DNA of 64,000 nucleotides. It comes from Polaromonas sp. JS666. Its GTDB lineage: Bacteria > Pseudomonadota > Gammaproteobacteria > Burkholderiales > Burkholderiaceae_C. Under the pieces are notes generated by a model. The model did not search any database. It was not told the origin of the DNA and was given only the letters and a program-made list of their open reading frames with translations. The position numbers were made by a program, and so were the translations under genes. Shown here piece after piece: positions 18,253 through 27,512 of the stretch. The first letter of the stretch is position 1; each line of letters opens with the position of its first letter. Where the stretch lies: NCBI RefSeq assembly GCF_000013865.1, contig NC_007950.1, forward strand, positions 62,001 through 126,000, in the 5' to 3' direction.

Positions 18253-20946
18253 CTATGAAGTGAGCAGCTCTCGTCTGAGTTGTTCGATGATGCTCAACCG
18301 ACGACTGGTGTCCGATGAGTCCGCTGGTGCAACCGAAGGAGATACCGCCACCACCGCGCTCACCTTGGGCGCATTCGTCCTGTCGGCCAACAGCGATGCC
18401 AGGTATCGCGCGAGCGCGGCGACATTCGGATAACTCCACAGCGCCGTCACATCGAGCTTGATGCCCAAGTGGTCTTCAATCTCCATGGCCATCGCGACAG
18501 CCGCAGCCGAGTCCATTCCGAAATCACTGAACGCAGAATTCACATCAATAGCGGTCGCCGGCAGATTCAGACGCGCGGCGAGCAGCTCCGCGATCCACCG
18601 ACTAAGGTCTGCGGAACCGTGAAGCGTCCTCGTCTGTTGGGCCACGGCAGGCGCCTTGACCGAAACTGGCGCTGGCTTCGTCGCGGCGGGCATAAGTGTC
18701 GGCACCGCCCGAACGATGGGCGAAGAACTCTCGGCTGAAGTTTGCGGAATGGGATCGAACCAATGTCGCTTTCGCTGAAATGGGTACAGCGGTGCGTCAA
18801 CTCGTTTTCTTGAACGACCTGCGTAAATTTGCGACCACGGGAGCTTGACCCCAGCTAAAAATAGCTGCTTCAGATTCTGCAAAATCTCGCGTTCTGCATT
18901 GCCATCCGCACCAATGTTTACTGCCACGTCGTGATCGGGGAAATTCGGCGCGCCGGTGGTCACGGCATTCCGGGAGGCGTATGCGGCAAGGTCAATCTTT
19001 TCGATCGGCACAACTTCCCCGGTGTCAGCGTCGAGCAGGCTCACGCGCGTCTTGGCGTCCATGCGGGGAGCTCTGCCGCCGATCAGTGTGCCAACGACCT
19101 GCGCAGGACTCACAAGGCCCGCAACCGCCGCCGCCACCAATACGCCAATCCCTCGACCCGCAACCGCTGCCGGCCGGACACCCCAGCTGGCCCATAGGCG
19201 GGCCAGTGCGAAAGCATGAGCAAACTCCAGAATCCGGACGTCCGTCGTCACGTCGTCGCCGTCAGGGCCCGCCGACGGTGCGCAATCGACACATTCTTGC
19301 CAAGCGGCACGGTAGGCCTGCTGCCTTTGCCACCATTCGTTGCCCGCAGGAACTCCGGCATGTGCCCCGAAGAAGTACACCAAGCTAAGCCGCTTGCTGG
19401 ATGCGCCCTCTGCTGTATCTGCGATCAGCCGCGCGCGCACTTGATCTGCTGCGTCTTGCAAGCTATTGGCCAAGAATGCGGAGCGGTACCCGAACTGGGC
19501 GCGTCCCACGGCGGCCGTAAAGCAAATATCGGCCAAAGATCCATCCGGTCTTTCCAGGTGCTCGGCGTATCGGGCCAACAAGTCCTTGTGGCCGGCGGCC
19601 GTGGCGGACGAAATACAAAGGAGCTGCGGCCCCACGCAATCAGCCATCGCCGCAGGCACCTCGGATGGCGGCGCCTCCAGGAGAACATGCGCATTCGCGC
19701 CTCCGAAGCCGTATGCCGTGACAGCCGCGCGTCGCGTGGACGAGATCACAGGCCAAGGCTCCAGTTGCGTGGGGAATACCAACCGCGTCGAGGCCAGATT
19801 TGCGTTAGCAGGCGGCCTTGTGAAATTAAGATTGGGCGGAATCGCTCCATGACGGATGGCCAGCGTGGCCTTTATCAGGGCCGCGAGGCCTGAAGTCGTC
19901 TCCAAGTGTCCCATGTTGGTTTTGAGGCATCCGAGCCAGCATGAGGTCTCGGAGCCGGGCTGACCGTACACCTCGCGCAAGGCTTTCAACTCAAGCTGGT
20001 CGCCCAACGCGGTACCTGTTCCATGCGTTTCCACGAATCCCACGTGGCCAGGCTCTATGCCGGCCGCGGCCAGCGCCTGTTGCATCACGGCCACCAGCGC
20101 CGGGCTATTCGGCGCCGAGAGCCCGTTGCTGCGGCCGTTGTGATTGACGGCAGAGCCTTTAATCACGGACAAGACACGGAGTCCTTCGGCCAGCGCGTCG
20201 TCCAGCCGGCGCAGCACCAGCGACACCCCGCCTTCAGCGCGTACGTAGCCGTTAGCTCCCTCGTCGAATGATCTGCACTGCCCGTCCGGAGAAAGCAGCT
20301 TGCCCTTGGCCAACCCAATCGTCTCTTCCGGCGTCAGGTGCAAAGTTACCGCGCCTACGATGGCCAGTGGCGCTTCGCGACTTCTGAGCTGCTGGCAGGC
20401 TACATGCAGCGCGGCCAAGCCCGAAGAGCAAGCCGTGTCCAAAGTCATGCTCGGGCCCACGGTGTCGAGAAAGTACGACAGTCGGTTCGCCGCCATCGAC
20501 TGATAGGCACCGGTGCCGTGAAACCGCGTGATCCGGGATTGATCCCGGCAGATGATGCGCTCATAGTCATTGTGGGAAATGCCCACATAGACCCCTGCCG
20601 CGCTGCGCCTGAGGCTCTGCGGATCAATGCCCGCGTGCTCAAGCGCCTCCCAGGCTAGTTCGAGCATGAGGCGCTGCTGCGGATCGACAATCACCGCCTC
20701 TTCCGGCGACATCGCGAAAAATTCGGCGTCGAACAACTCGGCCCCGTCAATGAACCCACCCCACCGCGTGTTTGCCTTGCCCGCGGCAAGAGGGTCAGCG
20801 TCATAGACGCGCGCGAGATCCCAGCGCTCTCGCGGAACCTCCGATATGGCTGACTCGCCTTTGGACAACAGGCTCCAGAAGGCTTCCACATTCGACGCGC
20901 CAGGCAAGCGGCAACTCATGCCGACTATCGCGATGTCCGACTCCAT
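18253..20946 (-). CDS. Polyketide synthase: KS, degenerate AT region, ACP
   Basis: An 897-residue protein. The ketosynthase domain (about 1-420) is complete: Cys173 in DTACSSG, His308 in ETHGTGT, His347 in NMGHLE. The region about 440-750 is laid out like an acyltransferase but has lost its hallmarks: the usual GHSxG nucleophile loop reads GRGIG and the entry motif reads YFFGAHAG. A conventional post-AT linker follows (PLYPFQRKRHWFD). The ACP is near 775-860 with Ser813 in FGMDSAA as phosphopantetheine site, and a 50-residue tail may be a docking helix (RRLSIIEQLRREL). ATG follows directly on the stop of the desaturase gene. Extender units would have to be supplied in trans. Confidence 0.88.
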   Translation of the reverse strand: MESDIAIVGMSCRLPGASNVEAFWSLLSKGESAISEVPRERWDLARVYDADPLAAGKANTRWGGFIDGAELFDAEFFAMSPEEAVIVDPQQRLMLELAWEALEHAGIDPQSLRRSAAGVYVGISHNDYERIICRDQSRITRFHGTGAYQSMAANRLSYFLDTVGPSMTLDTACSSGLAALHVACQQLRSREAPLAIVGAVTLHLTPEETIGLAKGKLLSPDGQCRSFDEGANGYVRAEGGVSLVLRRLDDALAEGLRVLSVIKGSAVNHNGRSNGLSAPNSPALVAVMQQALAAAGIEPGHVGFVETHGTGTALGDQLELKALREVYGQPGSETSCWLGCLKTNMGHLETTSGLAALIKATLAIRHGAIPPNLNFTRPPANANLASTRLVFPTQLEPWPVISSTRRAAVTAYGFGGANAHVLLEAPPSEVPAAMADCVGPQLLCISSATAAGHKDLLARYAEHLERPDGSLADICFTAAVGRAQFGYRSAFLANSLQDAADQVRARLIADTAEGASSKRLSLVYFFGAHAGVPAGNEWWQRQQAYRAAWQECVDCAPSAGPDGDDVTTDVRILEFAHAFALARLWASWGVRPAAVAGRGIGVLVAAAVAGLVSPAQVVGTLIGGRAPRMDAKTRVSLLDADTGEVVPIEKIDLAAYASRNAVTTGAPNFPDHDVAVNIGADGNAEREILQNLKQLFLAGVKLPWSQIYAGRSRKRVDAPLYPFQRKRHWFDPIPQTSAESSSPIVRAVPTLMPAATKPAPVSVKAPAVAQQTRTLHGSADLSRWIAELLAARLNLPATAIDVNSAFSDFGMDSAAAVAMAMEIEDHLGIKLDVTALWSYPNVAALARYLASLLADRTNAPKVSAVVAVSPSVAPADSSDTSRRLSIIEQLRRELLTS

Positions 20947-21921
20947 CTACTTGACGCCCTCGTAGCCGTGCTCCTGGCGCGCGGTCAGGTCTTCTGCGAC
21001 CCCTGCAATTTCAGCGGTCTGCCGACCAGCACCTCTGCGCCCCTCTTCCAAGATTCGAGCTGATGGCAGCCGCAAGTCCCAAATCAGGCCAACCGCCTTC
21101 AGCAATCGAAGAACGTAGTACGTCAGATCGACCTGCCACCAATAGAACCCTGACCGCGCTGCGACAGCGCAGCGGTGGTGGTTGTTGTGCCAACTGCCTC
21201 CCATGGTGAAGATCGCCATGAGCCCGAGGTTCGTGGACGTGTCGCCGGTTTCAAAGCGCCGGTGATTGAAGACGCTGGGCTTGATGCCGTGACCCAGTGC
21301 GCCCACCGAAAACAGGGATTGAAGCGAAAGCGCGGTACTGAGGAAAAACACCCAGATCAAGGCGCTTACGCCCATGCCTTTTGCCCCGAACAACGGCGTG
21401 TACTGTCCAACCGCGTACGTCAGTGCCATCAGCACCAGCGGAGCGAAATATTGGTAGCGATTCACGATCACAAGTTCCGGATATCGCGAAAGGTCTTTGG
21501 TCGCATCCAGATTCGAGTCAGCGTTCTCTTGAAGAAAGAGCCAACCCACATAGCCATGCCAGAAGCCGCGGAAAAGCGGAGTGTTCGGATCCTCGGCGGT
21601 ATCTGCAGTCCGATGATGAAGTCGGTGATGAGTAGCCCACCAAAGAGGGCCACGTACACCGGCCGCGGCCGCCAGGAGCGCGAGGAAAAGTTGAAAGCCT
21701 CGGGACGTTTTGTAGGCCTTGTGCGCAAAGTACCGATGCGACCCGCCCTCCCACGCGAACACACGCACAAAGTAGCCAATCACAGCACCGACCAACAACT
21801 GGTAGGTGAATGGCACGAAAAAGATGCAGAGAGCGCCAAGATGCACCAGCACCAGGCGGAGCTTGATGACGAATACGCTTTCTGCGGTCTGTATGCTCGT
21901 AGTGGGCAACGTGAGTCTCAT
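20947..21921 (-). CDS. Membrane fatty acid desaturase (second of the cluster)
   Basis: A 324-residue di-iron membrane desaturase with three histidine boxes: HRYFAH (62-67), HHRLHH (98-103) and HNNHH (245-249). Hydrophobic stretches near 22-50, 75-90 and 160-195 would span the inner membrane. It should introduce or further oxidise a C-C bond in an acyl chain carried on ACP or CoA. The start ATG at 21921 is chosen because GGAAGGAA lies three to ten bases before it; the frame is open further upstream but overlaps the previous gene. The stop is followed at once by the PKS start. The C-terminal 45 residues are polar and unlike the other desaturase. Confidence 0.87.
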   Translation of the reverse strand: MRLTLPTTSIQTAESVFVIKLRLVLVHLGALCIFFVPFTYQLLVGAVIGYFVRVFAWEGGSHRYFAHKAYKTSRGFQLFLALLAAAAGVRGPLWWATHHRLHHRTADTAEDPNTPLFRGFWHGYVGWLFLQENADSNLDATKDLSRYPELVIVNRYQYFAPLVLMALTYAVGQYTPLFGAKGMGVSALIWVFFLSTALSLQSLFSVGALGHGIKPSVFNHRRFETGDTSTNLGLMAIFTMGGSWHNNHHRCAVAARSGFYWWQVDLTYYVLRLLKAVGLIWDLRLPSARILEEGRRGAGRQTAEIAGVAEDLTARQEHGYEGVK

Positions 21922-21946
21922 ATTGTTCCTTCCTGCGAAGTGACCG

Positions 21947-22837
21947 TCAGGCCTTGACCGGCGCATTGATGCGGCGCAGGGAAATGCGCGCAAGATTCAT
22001 CGCGCCGACATGGAAGGCCACGGAAAACATGCCAAGGTACTTTTCGTAGCGCCTCACGCCGGCATCGCCAACGAGAGCCAAGGCTTCACTGCGGCGCTCC
22101 TTCAGATTGAATAGCCAGCAGTTGAGCGTCTTCTCGTAGTGCGCTCCGTCTTGCCGCAAGGCAACAACCTCGAATAGCCCTTGTGAGGCCTTCATGATTT
22201 GGGCCAGGCGCGGCAGGTCTGATTCAGGAAAAATATCGGCGACAAAGGAGTTCGGCTTTCGCTCGTCAAAATTTTCGTAGGTGATGGTTTGCAAGGACAC
22301 GCAAGCACTTGGCTTCAGCCAGGTGTGGCATCGCTCGAAGAACTTCCGGTAGTCGGCGATCTTCTCTTCCTCGCTCGTGCCCAGGCGCGCGAAGTGCTCA
22401 AAAGCGCCGATGGACACAATGGCGTGGTACGGTGCGCTGGGTTGGTGATCCTGCCAACTCTCAAGACGAACATCTACATGGGGCAGGCCCAGCGCCACCA
22501 CCCAATCAGCTTGCTCCTGACTCAGGGTCAGCCCTACAGACTGTTGAACGGCATGCTCCCCGCTCAACCGGCCGAGCATGGAACCCCAGCCGCAGCCGAT
22601 GTCTAGAACACGCGCCGCTTGAGATGCCCGGGCCTGATAGATGTGGAAGTCCAGCTTACGCAGCTGCGCCGTTTCCAGATCGTCGCCGGCTTCCCACAGG
22701 GCGCACGAATAGGTGCCGGTGCGATCCAGCCAGAGACGATAGAAGTCGTTTCCAACGTCATAGTGGTTCTGAATGGCCTCCGCAGAGGCTCCCCGCACCC
22801 GTTCGGCTTGCGCCTCGGCTTGTTTTTCATCAATCAT
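21947..22837 (-). CDS. Cyclopropane-fatty-acid-synthase-like methyltransferase
   Basis: A 296-residue SAM-dependent methyltransferase of the CFAS/mycolic-acid-cyclopropane family. Motifs in order: HYDVGNDFYRLWLD, CALW, the SAM loop VLDIGCGWGS, then VGLTLSQEQ and SIGAFEHF. It lacks the roughly 100-residue N-terminal domain of E. coli Cfa, so it has the size of the mycobacterial enzymes. The family adds a methylene or methyl group across a cis double bond, which would follow naturally from the desaturases encoded on either side. ATG at 22837 has GGAGAA before it. It lies 33 bases downstream of the ACP gene. Confidence 0.88.
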   Translation of the reverse strand: MIDEKQAEAQAERVRGASAEAIQNHYDVGNDFYRLWLDRTGTYSCALWEAGDDLETAQLRKLDFHIYQARASQAARVLDIGCGWGSMLGRLSGEHAVQQSVGLTLSQEQADWVVALGLPHVDVRLESWQDHQPSAPYHAIVSIGAFEHFARLGTSEEEKIADYRKFFERCHTWLKPSACVSLQTITYENFDERKPNSFVADIFPESDLPRLAQIMKASQGLFEVVALRQDGAHYEKTLNCWLFNLKERRSEALALVGDAGVRRYEKYLGMFSVAFHVGAMNLARISLRRINAPVKA

Positions 22838-22870
22838 GGCTTGTTCTCCAGGCAAAAGGCGATGGCGTTT

Positions 22871-23194
22871 TCAGGTAGTGCTGAGTGCAGGGCTTTCGCT
22901 ATGCACGGGCGCGTCGGCGATTACCGCCGCAAGGTGATCGGCCAGCTGTTGCGCCGTGGGGTAGTCGTAGGGCAAAGTAGGTTCGAGGGTCTTGCCCAGC
23001 CAATCGCCCAAGTCGCCAATCATTCCCACCGCTGCGGCCGAATCAAGCCCGTATCGGTCGAACGGCGCGTCGACTGGAACCTTGTCAACGGGGAGGGACA
23101 GCAGGTCGCCGATATGGCGGACAAGCCAATCCTGAATTTCCAGCGAGATTTCTTCCGAGCTCAAGCCCTTGGGATCGAATGCATTCGTATTCAT
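22871..23194 (-). CDS. Stand-alone acyl carrier protein
   Basis: A 107-residue ACP with the phosphopantetheine Ser52 in RYGLDSAAAV and the acidic helix-rich fold around it (SLEIQDWLVRHIGDLL upstream, YDYPTAQQLADHLAAV downstream). It would receive an acyl chain from the fatty acyl-AMP ligase and present it to the membrane desaturase 22 bases upstream in the operon. The order desaturase then ACP, with a fatty acyl-AMP ligase at the head, matches JamABC-type loading cassettes. Confidence 0.9.
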   Translation of the reverse strand: MNTNAFDPKGLSSEEISLEIQDWLVRHIGDLLSLPVDKVPVDAPFDRYGLDSAAAVGMIGDLGDWLGKTLEPTLPYDYPTAQQLADHLAAVIADAPVHSESPALSTT

Positions 23195-23216
23195 GGTTTC
23201 CTCTTGATCAAAATAT

Positions 23217-24182
23217 TTAAGCCGTTGCCATCACTTCTCGTGCCTTTTTTAGGGGCACCTTGACGTCCCACGCCAGGCCCAACGCCTTGAGCATGCGAAT
23301 CACGATCGCGGAGACGTCCAGCTGCCACCACTTCAGTCCGAGAACTGCGGAGTACGGAAATGCGTGGTGGTTGTTGTGCCAGCCTTCGCCGAGCGTGAGC
23401 ATTGCCAGCCATCCAATGTTGTGGCTGTGGTCTTGGGTGTTGAAGTCCCGCTTGCCGACGACGTGCGTGAGCGAATTCAACGCCCACGTTGCGTGATATG
23501 CGATGAACCCGCGCACTAAGCCGCCCCACAGGAGGCCTCGGAGCGCTCCACCTACCCCGCCGAGAAGTAGCGCGCCAGCCAATGTCGGGATGAGAAGTCC
23601 GAGCATTACCCACACCAGGTACAGCCGATTGATGCGCCGCATCACGCTGTCGCGCAGAAGATCTCTCGCATACAGCGCCGTATTGGTCATGTCGGCCGCA
23701 AAAAGCCAACCGATATGCGCATGAAAGAAGCCTTCGACGCTTCCCCGAAATCCGGAGCCGTGCAAGTGCGGTGAATGCGGATCGCCCGGCACATCGCTGA
23801 ACTGATGATGACGCCGATGCGTCGCGACCCAAAAAACAATTGGGCCTTGCACGTTCATCGACCCGAGGATCGCGAGTACGTAACGTACCAGCGGGTTGGC
23901 TTTGAACGCGCGATGCGCAAAGCAGCGGTGGTACCCCACTGTGAGTCCGAGATAGGTCAGCACGTACATTGCGACCAGAATGCCGATCTCTGCGATCGAG
24001 ACCCCCTCGGTGACAGCCAGCCAAGCCGCCACCCCTGCGCCGGCGAAAGACAGCGTCACGGTCGGCCATGCCCATCGCTGCTGCAATCGTATGAGGTAAC
24101 TGCTGTTGACCGACAGCTCTTCGACCGTGATCGGTCTAGCGATGTAGGTCTCATTGTCGAACGAATCCGCGTCTAATCTCAT
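23217..24182 (-). CDS. Membrane fatty acid desaturase/acetylenase (JamB-like)
   Basis: A 321-residue membrane di-iron desaturase with histidine boxes HRCFAH (85-90), HRRHH (122-126) and HNNHH (269-273) and hydrophobic segments around 43-80, 102-120 and 190-220. Enzymes of this group act on ACP-bound fatty acyl chains when encoded with a fatty acyl-AMP ligase and an ACP, and some make terminal alkynes (JamB, TtuB). Whether this one makes an alkene or an alkyne cannot be read from sequence. The ISL3-family element sits 28 bases upstream of its start and separates it from the ligase gene. Confidence 0.88.
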   Translation of the reverse strand: MRLDADSFDNETYIARPITVEELSVNSSYLIRLQQRWAWPTVTLSFAGAGVAAWLAVTEGVSIAEIGILVAMYVLTYLGLTVGYHRCFAHRAFKANPLVRYVLAILGSMNVQGPIVFWVATHRRHHQFSDVPGDPHSPHLHGSGFRGSVEGFFHAHIGWLFAADMTNTALYARDLLRDSVMRRINRLYLVWVMLGLLIPTLAGALLLGGVGGALRGLLWGGLVRGFIAYHATWALNSLTHVVGKRDFNTQDHSHNIGWLAMLTLGEGWHNNHHAFPYSAVLGLKWWQLDVSAIVIRMLKALGLAWDVKVPLKKAREVMATA

Positions 24183-24209
24183 TTCATCCTCTCGTTGCTT
24201 AAAAATATT

Positions 24210-25539
24210 GGTTCTTCATCAATTTCACTGTGATTTTTTGCTCGCTGCAGGACAATCCAGTGATTCAAAATTACCAGCTTGAACATGAAAGATACGGCGC
24301 TGTATGAGCAGCTTCTTGGACTGAAGGCACCCTGGTCGGTCAAGAAGGTAGACCTTTCTTTGACAGACCAGCGCGTGGTGGTCGAAGTCGTGTTGAAGAA
24401 GGGTCAGGTATGGGCTGACCCCACCGATGCGACCAAGAGGGCTCACATCAATGGCTGGAGCGAGCGCCAATGGCGTCACCTTGATACATGCCAGTTTGAG
24501 ACGGTCATCAAGGCACGTATTCCCCAGCTCAAATTCAGTGACGGCACTGTCGAAGAGTTGATGGTGCCCTGGGCGGAGCGCTACAGCCGGGTCACCACCT
24601 TGATGGCTGCGTTCGTTATCAAACTGCTTGAGGCCTGTCCCACCACGCAAGCCGTATGTACGCTCACACGACTGTCCTGGAGCACGGTCAACGCCATCAT
24701 GGTCAGCGCCGTGGCGCGAGGCATGCTGCGGCGTACCGAGGAAGAGATTTCGTACCTTGGCGTCGATGAAAAGAGTTCGGAGAAGGGCCACACCTACGCC
24801 AGCATCCTGACCGACATTGACCGCTCGCGGGTGCTGGACTTGGTGCCAGACAGGAAGCTGGGAGCGGCCGTGAGCTTGCTGGAAACGCTTACTCCGGCGC
24901 AACGCATGTCGGTCAAGGCGGTGGCCATGGATATGTGGCCGGCGTACATGAGTGCGGCCAGGCAATGCGTGCCGCAGGCCGATATCGTGCATGACAAGTT
25001 TCACATCTCCAAGTATCTCGGCGAGGCGGTAGATGCTGTGAGAAAACAGGAGCACCGCAAGTTGTCCCAAGCAGGCACCTCGCCATTGGCAGGCAGCAAA
25101 TGGGCGTGGTTGAGAAAGTATCCCGATGGCCGTAGCGCTGAAGCCGTCTCGTTTCGGGCCTTGAACCAGCTCAACTTGAAGACGAGCCGGGCCTGGTGCA
25201 TCAAGGAGAACTTTACCCAGTTCTGGAGCTACAGCTACAAAGGAGCTGCCAAGCGCTTCTTCAAAGCCTGGTCGAATAACGCGATGAGGAGTCGCCTGGA
25301 GCCTGTGAAAAAGGTAGTCAGGATGCTCCGACGCCACGAGGAAGGACTGCTGAACTATAGCCAACATGGAATCAGCAACGCCTGTGCAGAAGGCTTCAAT
25401 AGTGCCATCCAGCTCATCAAAGCCAATGCGCGCGGGTTTCGCAACTTCACCAACTACCGGGCAAGGATTCTGTTTCATTGTGGAAAGTTGAACTTGGCTA
25501 TGGCCTAGGAAAAGCTCCCAGTGAATTCAACGAAGCTCC
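24210..25539 (+). mobile_element. ISL3-family insertion sequence with 8-bp target duplication
   Basis: A 1330-bp element flanked by the exact duplication AAAATATT (24202-24209 and 25540-25547). The imperfect inverted ends share CTTC and TTCACTG at matching positions (left GGTTCTTCATCAATTTCACT, right, read inwards, GGAGCTTCGTTGAATTCACT). It lies between the fatty acyl-AMP ligase and desaturase genes, which before insertion were only about 50 bases apart. It is probably a recent insertion and should separate the ligase from the rest of the operon unless an IS-borne promoter reads outward. Confidence 0.92.
24285..25508 (+). CDS. ISL3-family transposase
   Basis: A transposase of about 407 residues with an intact frame. 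The ISL3 core is visible: YLGVDEKSSEKGHTYASILT (first Asp), VAMDMWPAYMSAARQCVPQA (second Asp) and SNACAEGFNSAIQLIKANAR (Glu) near the C-terminus. ATG 24285 is preferred over a TTG at 24279. It is transcribed against the biosynthetic operon that it interrupts. Confidence 0.93.
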   Translation: MKDTALYEQLLGLKAPWSVKKVDLSLTDQRVVVEVVLKKGQVWADPTDATKRAHINGWSERQWRHLDTCQFETVIKARIPQLKFSDGTVEELMVPWAERYSRVTTLMAAFVIKLLEACPTTQAVCTLTRLSWSTVNAIMVSAVARGMLRRTEEEISYLGVDEKSSEKGHTYASILTDIDRSRVLDLVPDRKLGAAVSLLETLTPAQRMSVKAVAMDMWPAYMSAARQCVPQADIVHDKFHISKYLGEAVDAVRKQEHRKLSQAGTSPLAGSKWAWLRKYPDGRSAEAVSFRALNQLNLKTSRAWCIKENFTQFWSYSYKGAAKRFFKAWSNNAMRSRLEPVKKVVRMLRRHEEGLLNYSQHGISNACAEGFNSAIQLIKANARGFRNFTNYRARILFHCGKLNLAMA

Positions 25540-25561
25540 AAAATATTTACGGTTGAGCGCA

Positions 25562-27388
25562 TCAAGAAATTTCCTCGATGCCTCTTTCCGCGTGGCTCCT
25601 GAAGGTCGCCAACGCGAGCATTCCGTTCAGGTAGTGTTGTGCGCACAGGTATCGCTGAATCTTTCCGCTCGACGTTCGCGGTAGTGCGGCGTGGCGCACG
25701 AAGACAATCTCATAAACCTTGAGTCCATGTTCGCGCGTGACTTGCTCGCAAGCTGCATCCCGCGCGCCCAGCGGATCAACGTCACGCGCCGTGCGTTCGA
25801 TCTCCTGGGCCACAACCAGTCGTTCTTCCCCGTCAATATCGACGGCAAAGGCGGCGCAGCCGGCTTGCCGGAACGAAGGGTGGCTACGCTCTACGGTGAA
25901 CTCAATATCCGTTGGAGCATGATTGCGCCCTCTCACAATGATGAGATCTTTCAAGCGACCTGTGATGAAGAGGTTTTTGCCCTCATCGAAGAAGCCGAGG
26001 TCACCAGTTCTAAGAAACGACTTCTCCAGGGTGTCGGACGTGATCCGCCCATCAAAGACCTCGCGGGTCAGTACGTCGTTGTTCCAATAGCCGAGCGCCA
26101 CGCTCCCGCTGTGAATCCAGATTTCACCGACTTCGCCCGCTTGCTGCTCTATGCTGGTGGCTGGATTGACAATGCGCACGTCGTGATCGAAAGTGGTGCC
26201 GCAGCTGACCATCGAGCATGTCGTCTCGTCCGGAACCCGGAAGACGGCCCGGCCACCCCTCAGAGCTTCGGCGCTGTACGACCTGATTAGTGCGTCATCC
26301 TTGGCCGCGGCGCCAGCGACAAACAATGTCGCCTCGGCCAAGCCATAGCACGGGTAGATAGCTTGGCGATCGAACCCACACCGATGAAATGCCTGGCTGA
26401 ATTGATTGATAGTTTCGGGCCGAACGACTTCCGCGCCGCAAAAGGCCAGCTTCCAACTGCTCAGGTTCAGCCCGGCTTTTTGTTCTTCAGATATCTTCTG
26501 CACGCAGAGTTGGTAGGCAAAGTTCGGCCCCCCGCTCGTGGTGGCTTGGTACATTGAAATTGCCTGCAGCCACCGGAACGGTCTTTGAAGAAACGACAGG
26601 TGCGACATCAAGGTGCAGCCGATGCCGAGGTACAGTGGCTGCAAGATGTTGCCGATAAGGCCCATGTCGTGGAAAGCTGGCAGCCAGCCCATCACGTGAT
26701 CTGTCTCGTCGTGTCGGAACGCCTTGCGAATCTGTTCCTGGTTATGGACGATAGTGCCGTGACTCAGCACCACGCCCTTCGGTGCCGACGTTGAGCCCGA
26801 GGTGTACTGGATGAAGGCGATATCGGTGGAACTCGGCAGCGGGCGCGGCGTGACGCTCGCCTCTTGCATGAGCGCCTCGATCGCAACCCAATTCATTTGC
26901 TCGTGGTGGATATCTGCCTGGAAACGCGTCTTCAAGCCCGGCAACTGTGCGGCCGTCGTGATTGCAAGCGCCGGCGTGGCACTCGCGTGAATGGACGCCA
27001 GTCGCTGGAAGTTCTGGTTGGGCCGCGGCGGGTACAGCGGAACTGCAATCACGCCTGCGTACAGACAACCCAGAAAGGCCTGAATGAATTCAAGTCCAGA
27101 CGGCAGCATGATGAGCGCCCGGTCACCGGGCTTCGCCAGCGAGAGCAGCCCTGCAGCAATAGCCCACGCCCGCGTCCTCAGGGAGCCATAACTGATCTCG
27201 ATCGGCACGCCACCCGCGTCGGGAAGGAAGCGATACGCCAACTTCTCGGGCGTCACTTCGGCGTGGAAGTCGAGGTTCCTGAGAATGCTTTGGGCCAGGG
27301 ACGTCAAGGCGCACTTCTTGAGTTCAGGAGGTTCTCCGGCCGATTGGGCAAAAGACCTGCGGCAGGAAAGCCAAAAGGTCGCGCCCAC
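25562..27388 (-). CDS. Fatty acyl-AMP ligase (FAAL) of the lipid/polyketide cluster
   Basis: A 608-residue adenylate-forming enzyme. The P-loop is YTSGSTSAPKG (195-205), followed by WLPAFHDMGLIGN (235-247) and GLAEATLF. The TGDLGF and GRLKDLIIVRGRNHAP blocks and the C-terminal PRTSSGKIQR lysine motif are all present. FHDMGLIG and the RGRNHAPTDIE form are typical of FAALs, which make acyl-AMP and load ACPs without CoA. It heads the minus-strand operon and would feed the stand-alone ACP. The frame starts at GTG 27388, but conserved sequence starts near residue 28, so a TTG at 27307 is a possible start. Confidence 0.9.
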   Translation of the reverse strand: MGATFWLSCRRSFAQSAGEPPELKKCALTSLAQSILRNLDFHAEVTPEKLAYRFLPDAGGVPIEISYGSLRTRAWAIAAGLLSLAKPGDRALIMLPSGLEFIQAFLGCLYAGVIAVPLYPPRPNQNFQRLASIHASATPALAITTAAQLPGLKTRFQADIHHEQMNWVAIEALMQEASVTPRPLPSSTDIAFIQYTSGSTSAPKGVVLSHGTIVHNQEQIRKAFRHDETDHVMGWLPAFHDMGLIGNILQPLYLGIGCTLMSHLSFLQRPFRWLQAISMYQATTSGGPNFAYQLCVQKISEEQKAGLNLSSWKLAFCGAEVVRPETINQFSQAFHRCGFDRQAIYPCYGLAEATLFVAGAAAKDDALIRSYSAEALRGGRAVFRVPDETTCSMVSCGTTFDHDVRIVNPATSIEQQAGEVGEIWIHSGSVALGYWNNDVLTREVFDGRITSDTLEKSFLRTGDLGFFDEGKNLFITGRLKDLIIVRGRNHAPTDIEFTVERSHPSFRQAGCAAFAVDIDGEERLVVAQEIERTARDVDPLGARDAACEQVTREHGLKVYEIVFVRHAALPRTSSGKIQRYLCAQHYLNGMLALATFRSHAERGIEEIS

Positions 27389-27512
27389 GGCAAAGCCGCG
27401 AGCTGTGAGGCACGCGGTTTTGAATGACTCTGACGATGATGTGACGCAGATCGAAAACGGGCTGCGCTAACCCCGATGGGCAAAATCGCCCAGGCAAAAA
27501 ATACCAAAACCC
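27389..27512 (-). promoter_or_regulatory. Remaining upstream region of the biosynthetic operon
   Basis: Only about 125 bases lie between the ligase start and the IS1380-family element, so the native promoter and any regulator gene may have been separated from the operon. I see no convincing promoter motif here. Confidence 0.3.

Noticed and set aside
24225..25478. Long minus-strand open frame opposite the ISL3 transposase
   Set aside because: The plus-strand frame has DDE transposase motifs; the minus frame has no family pattern.
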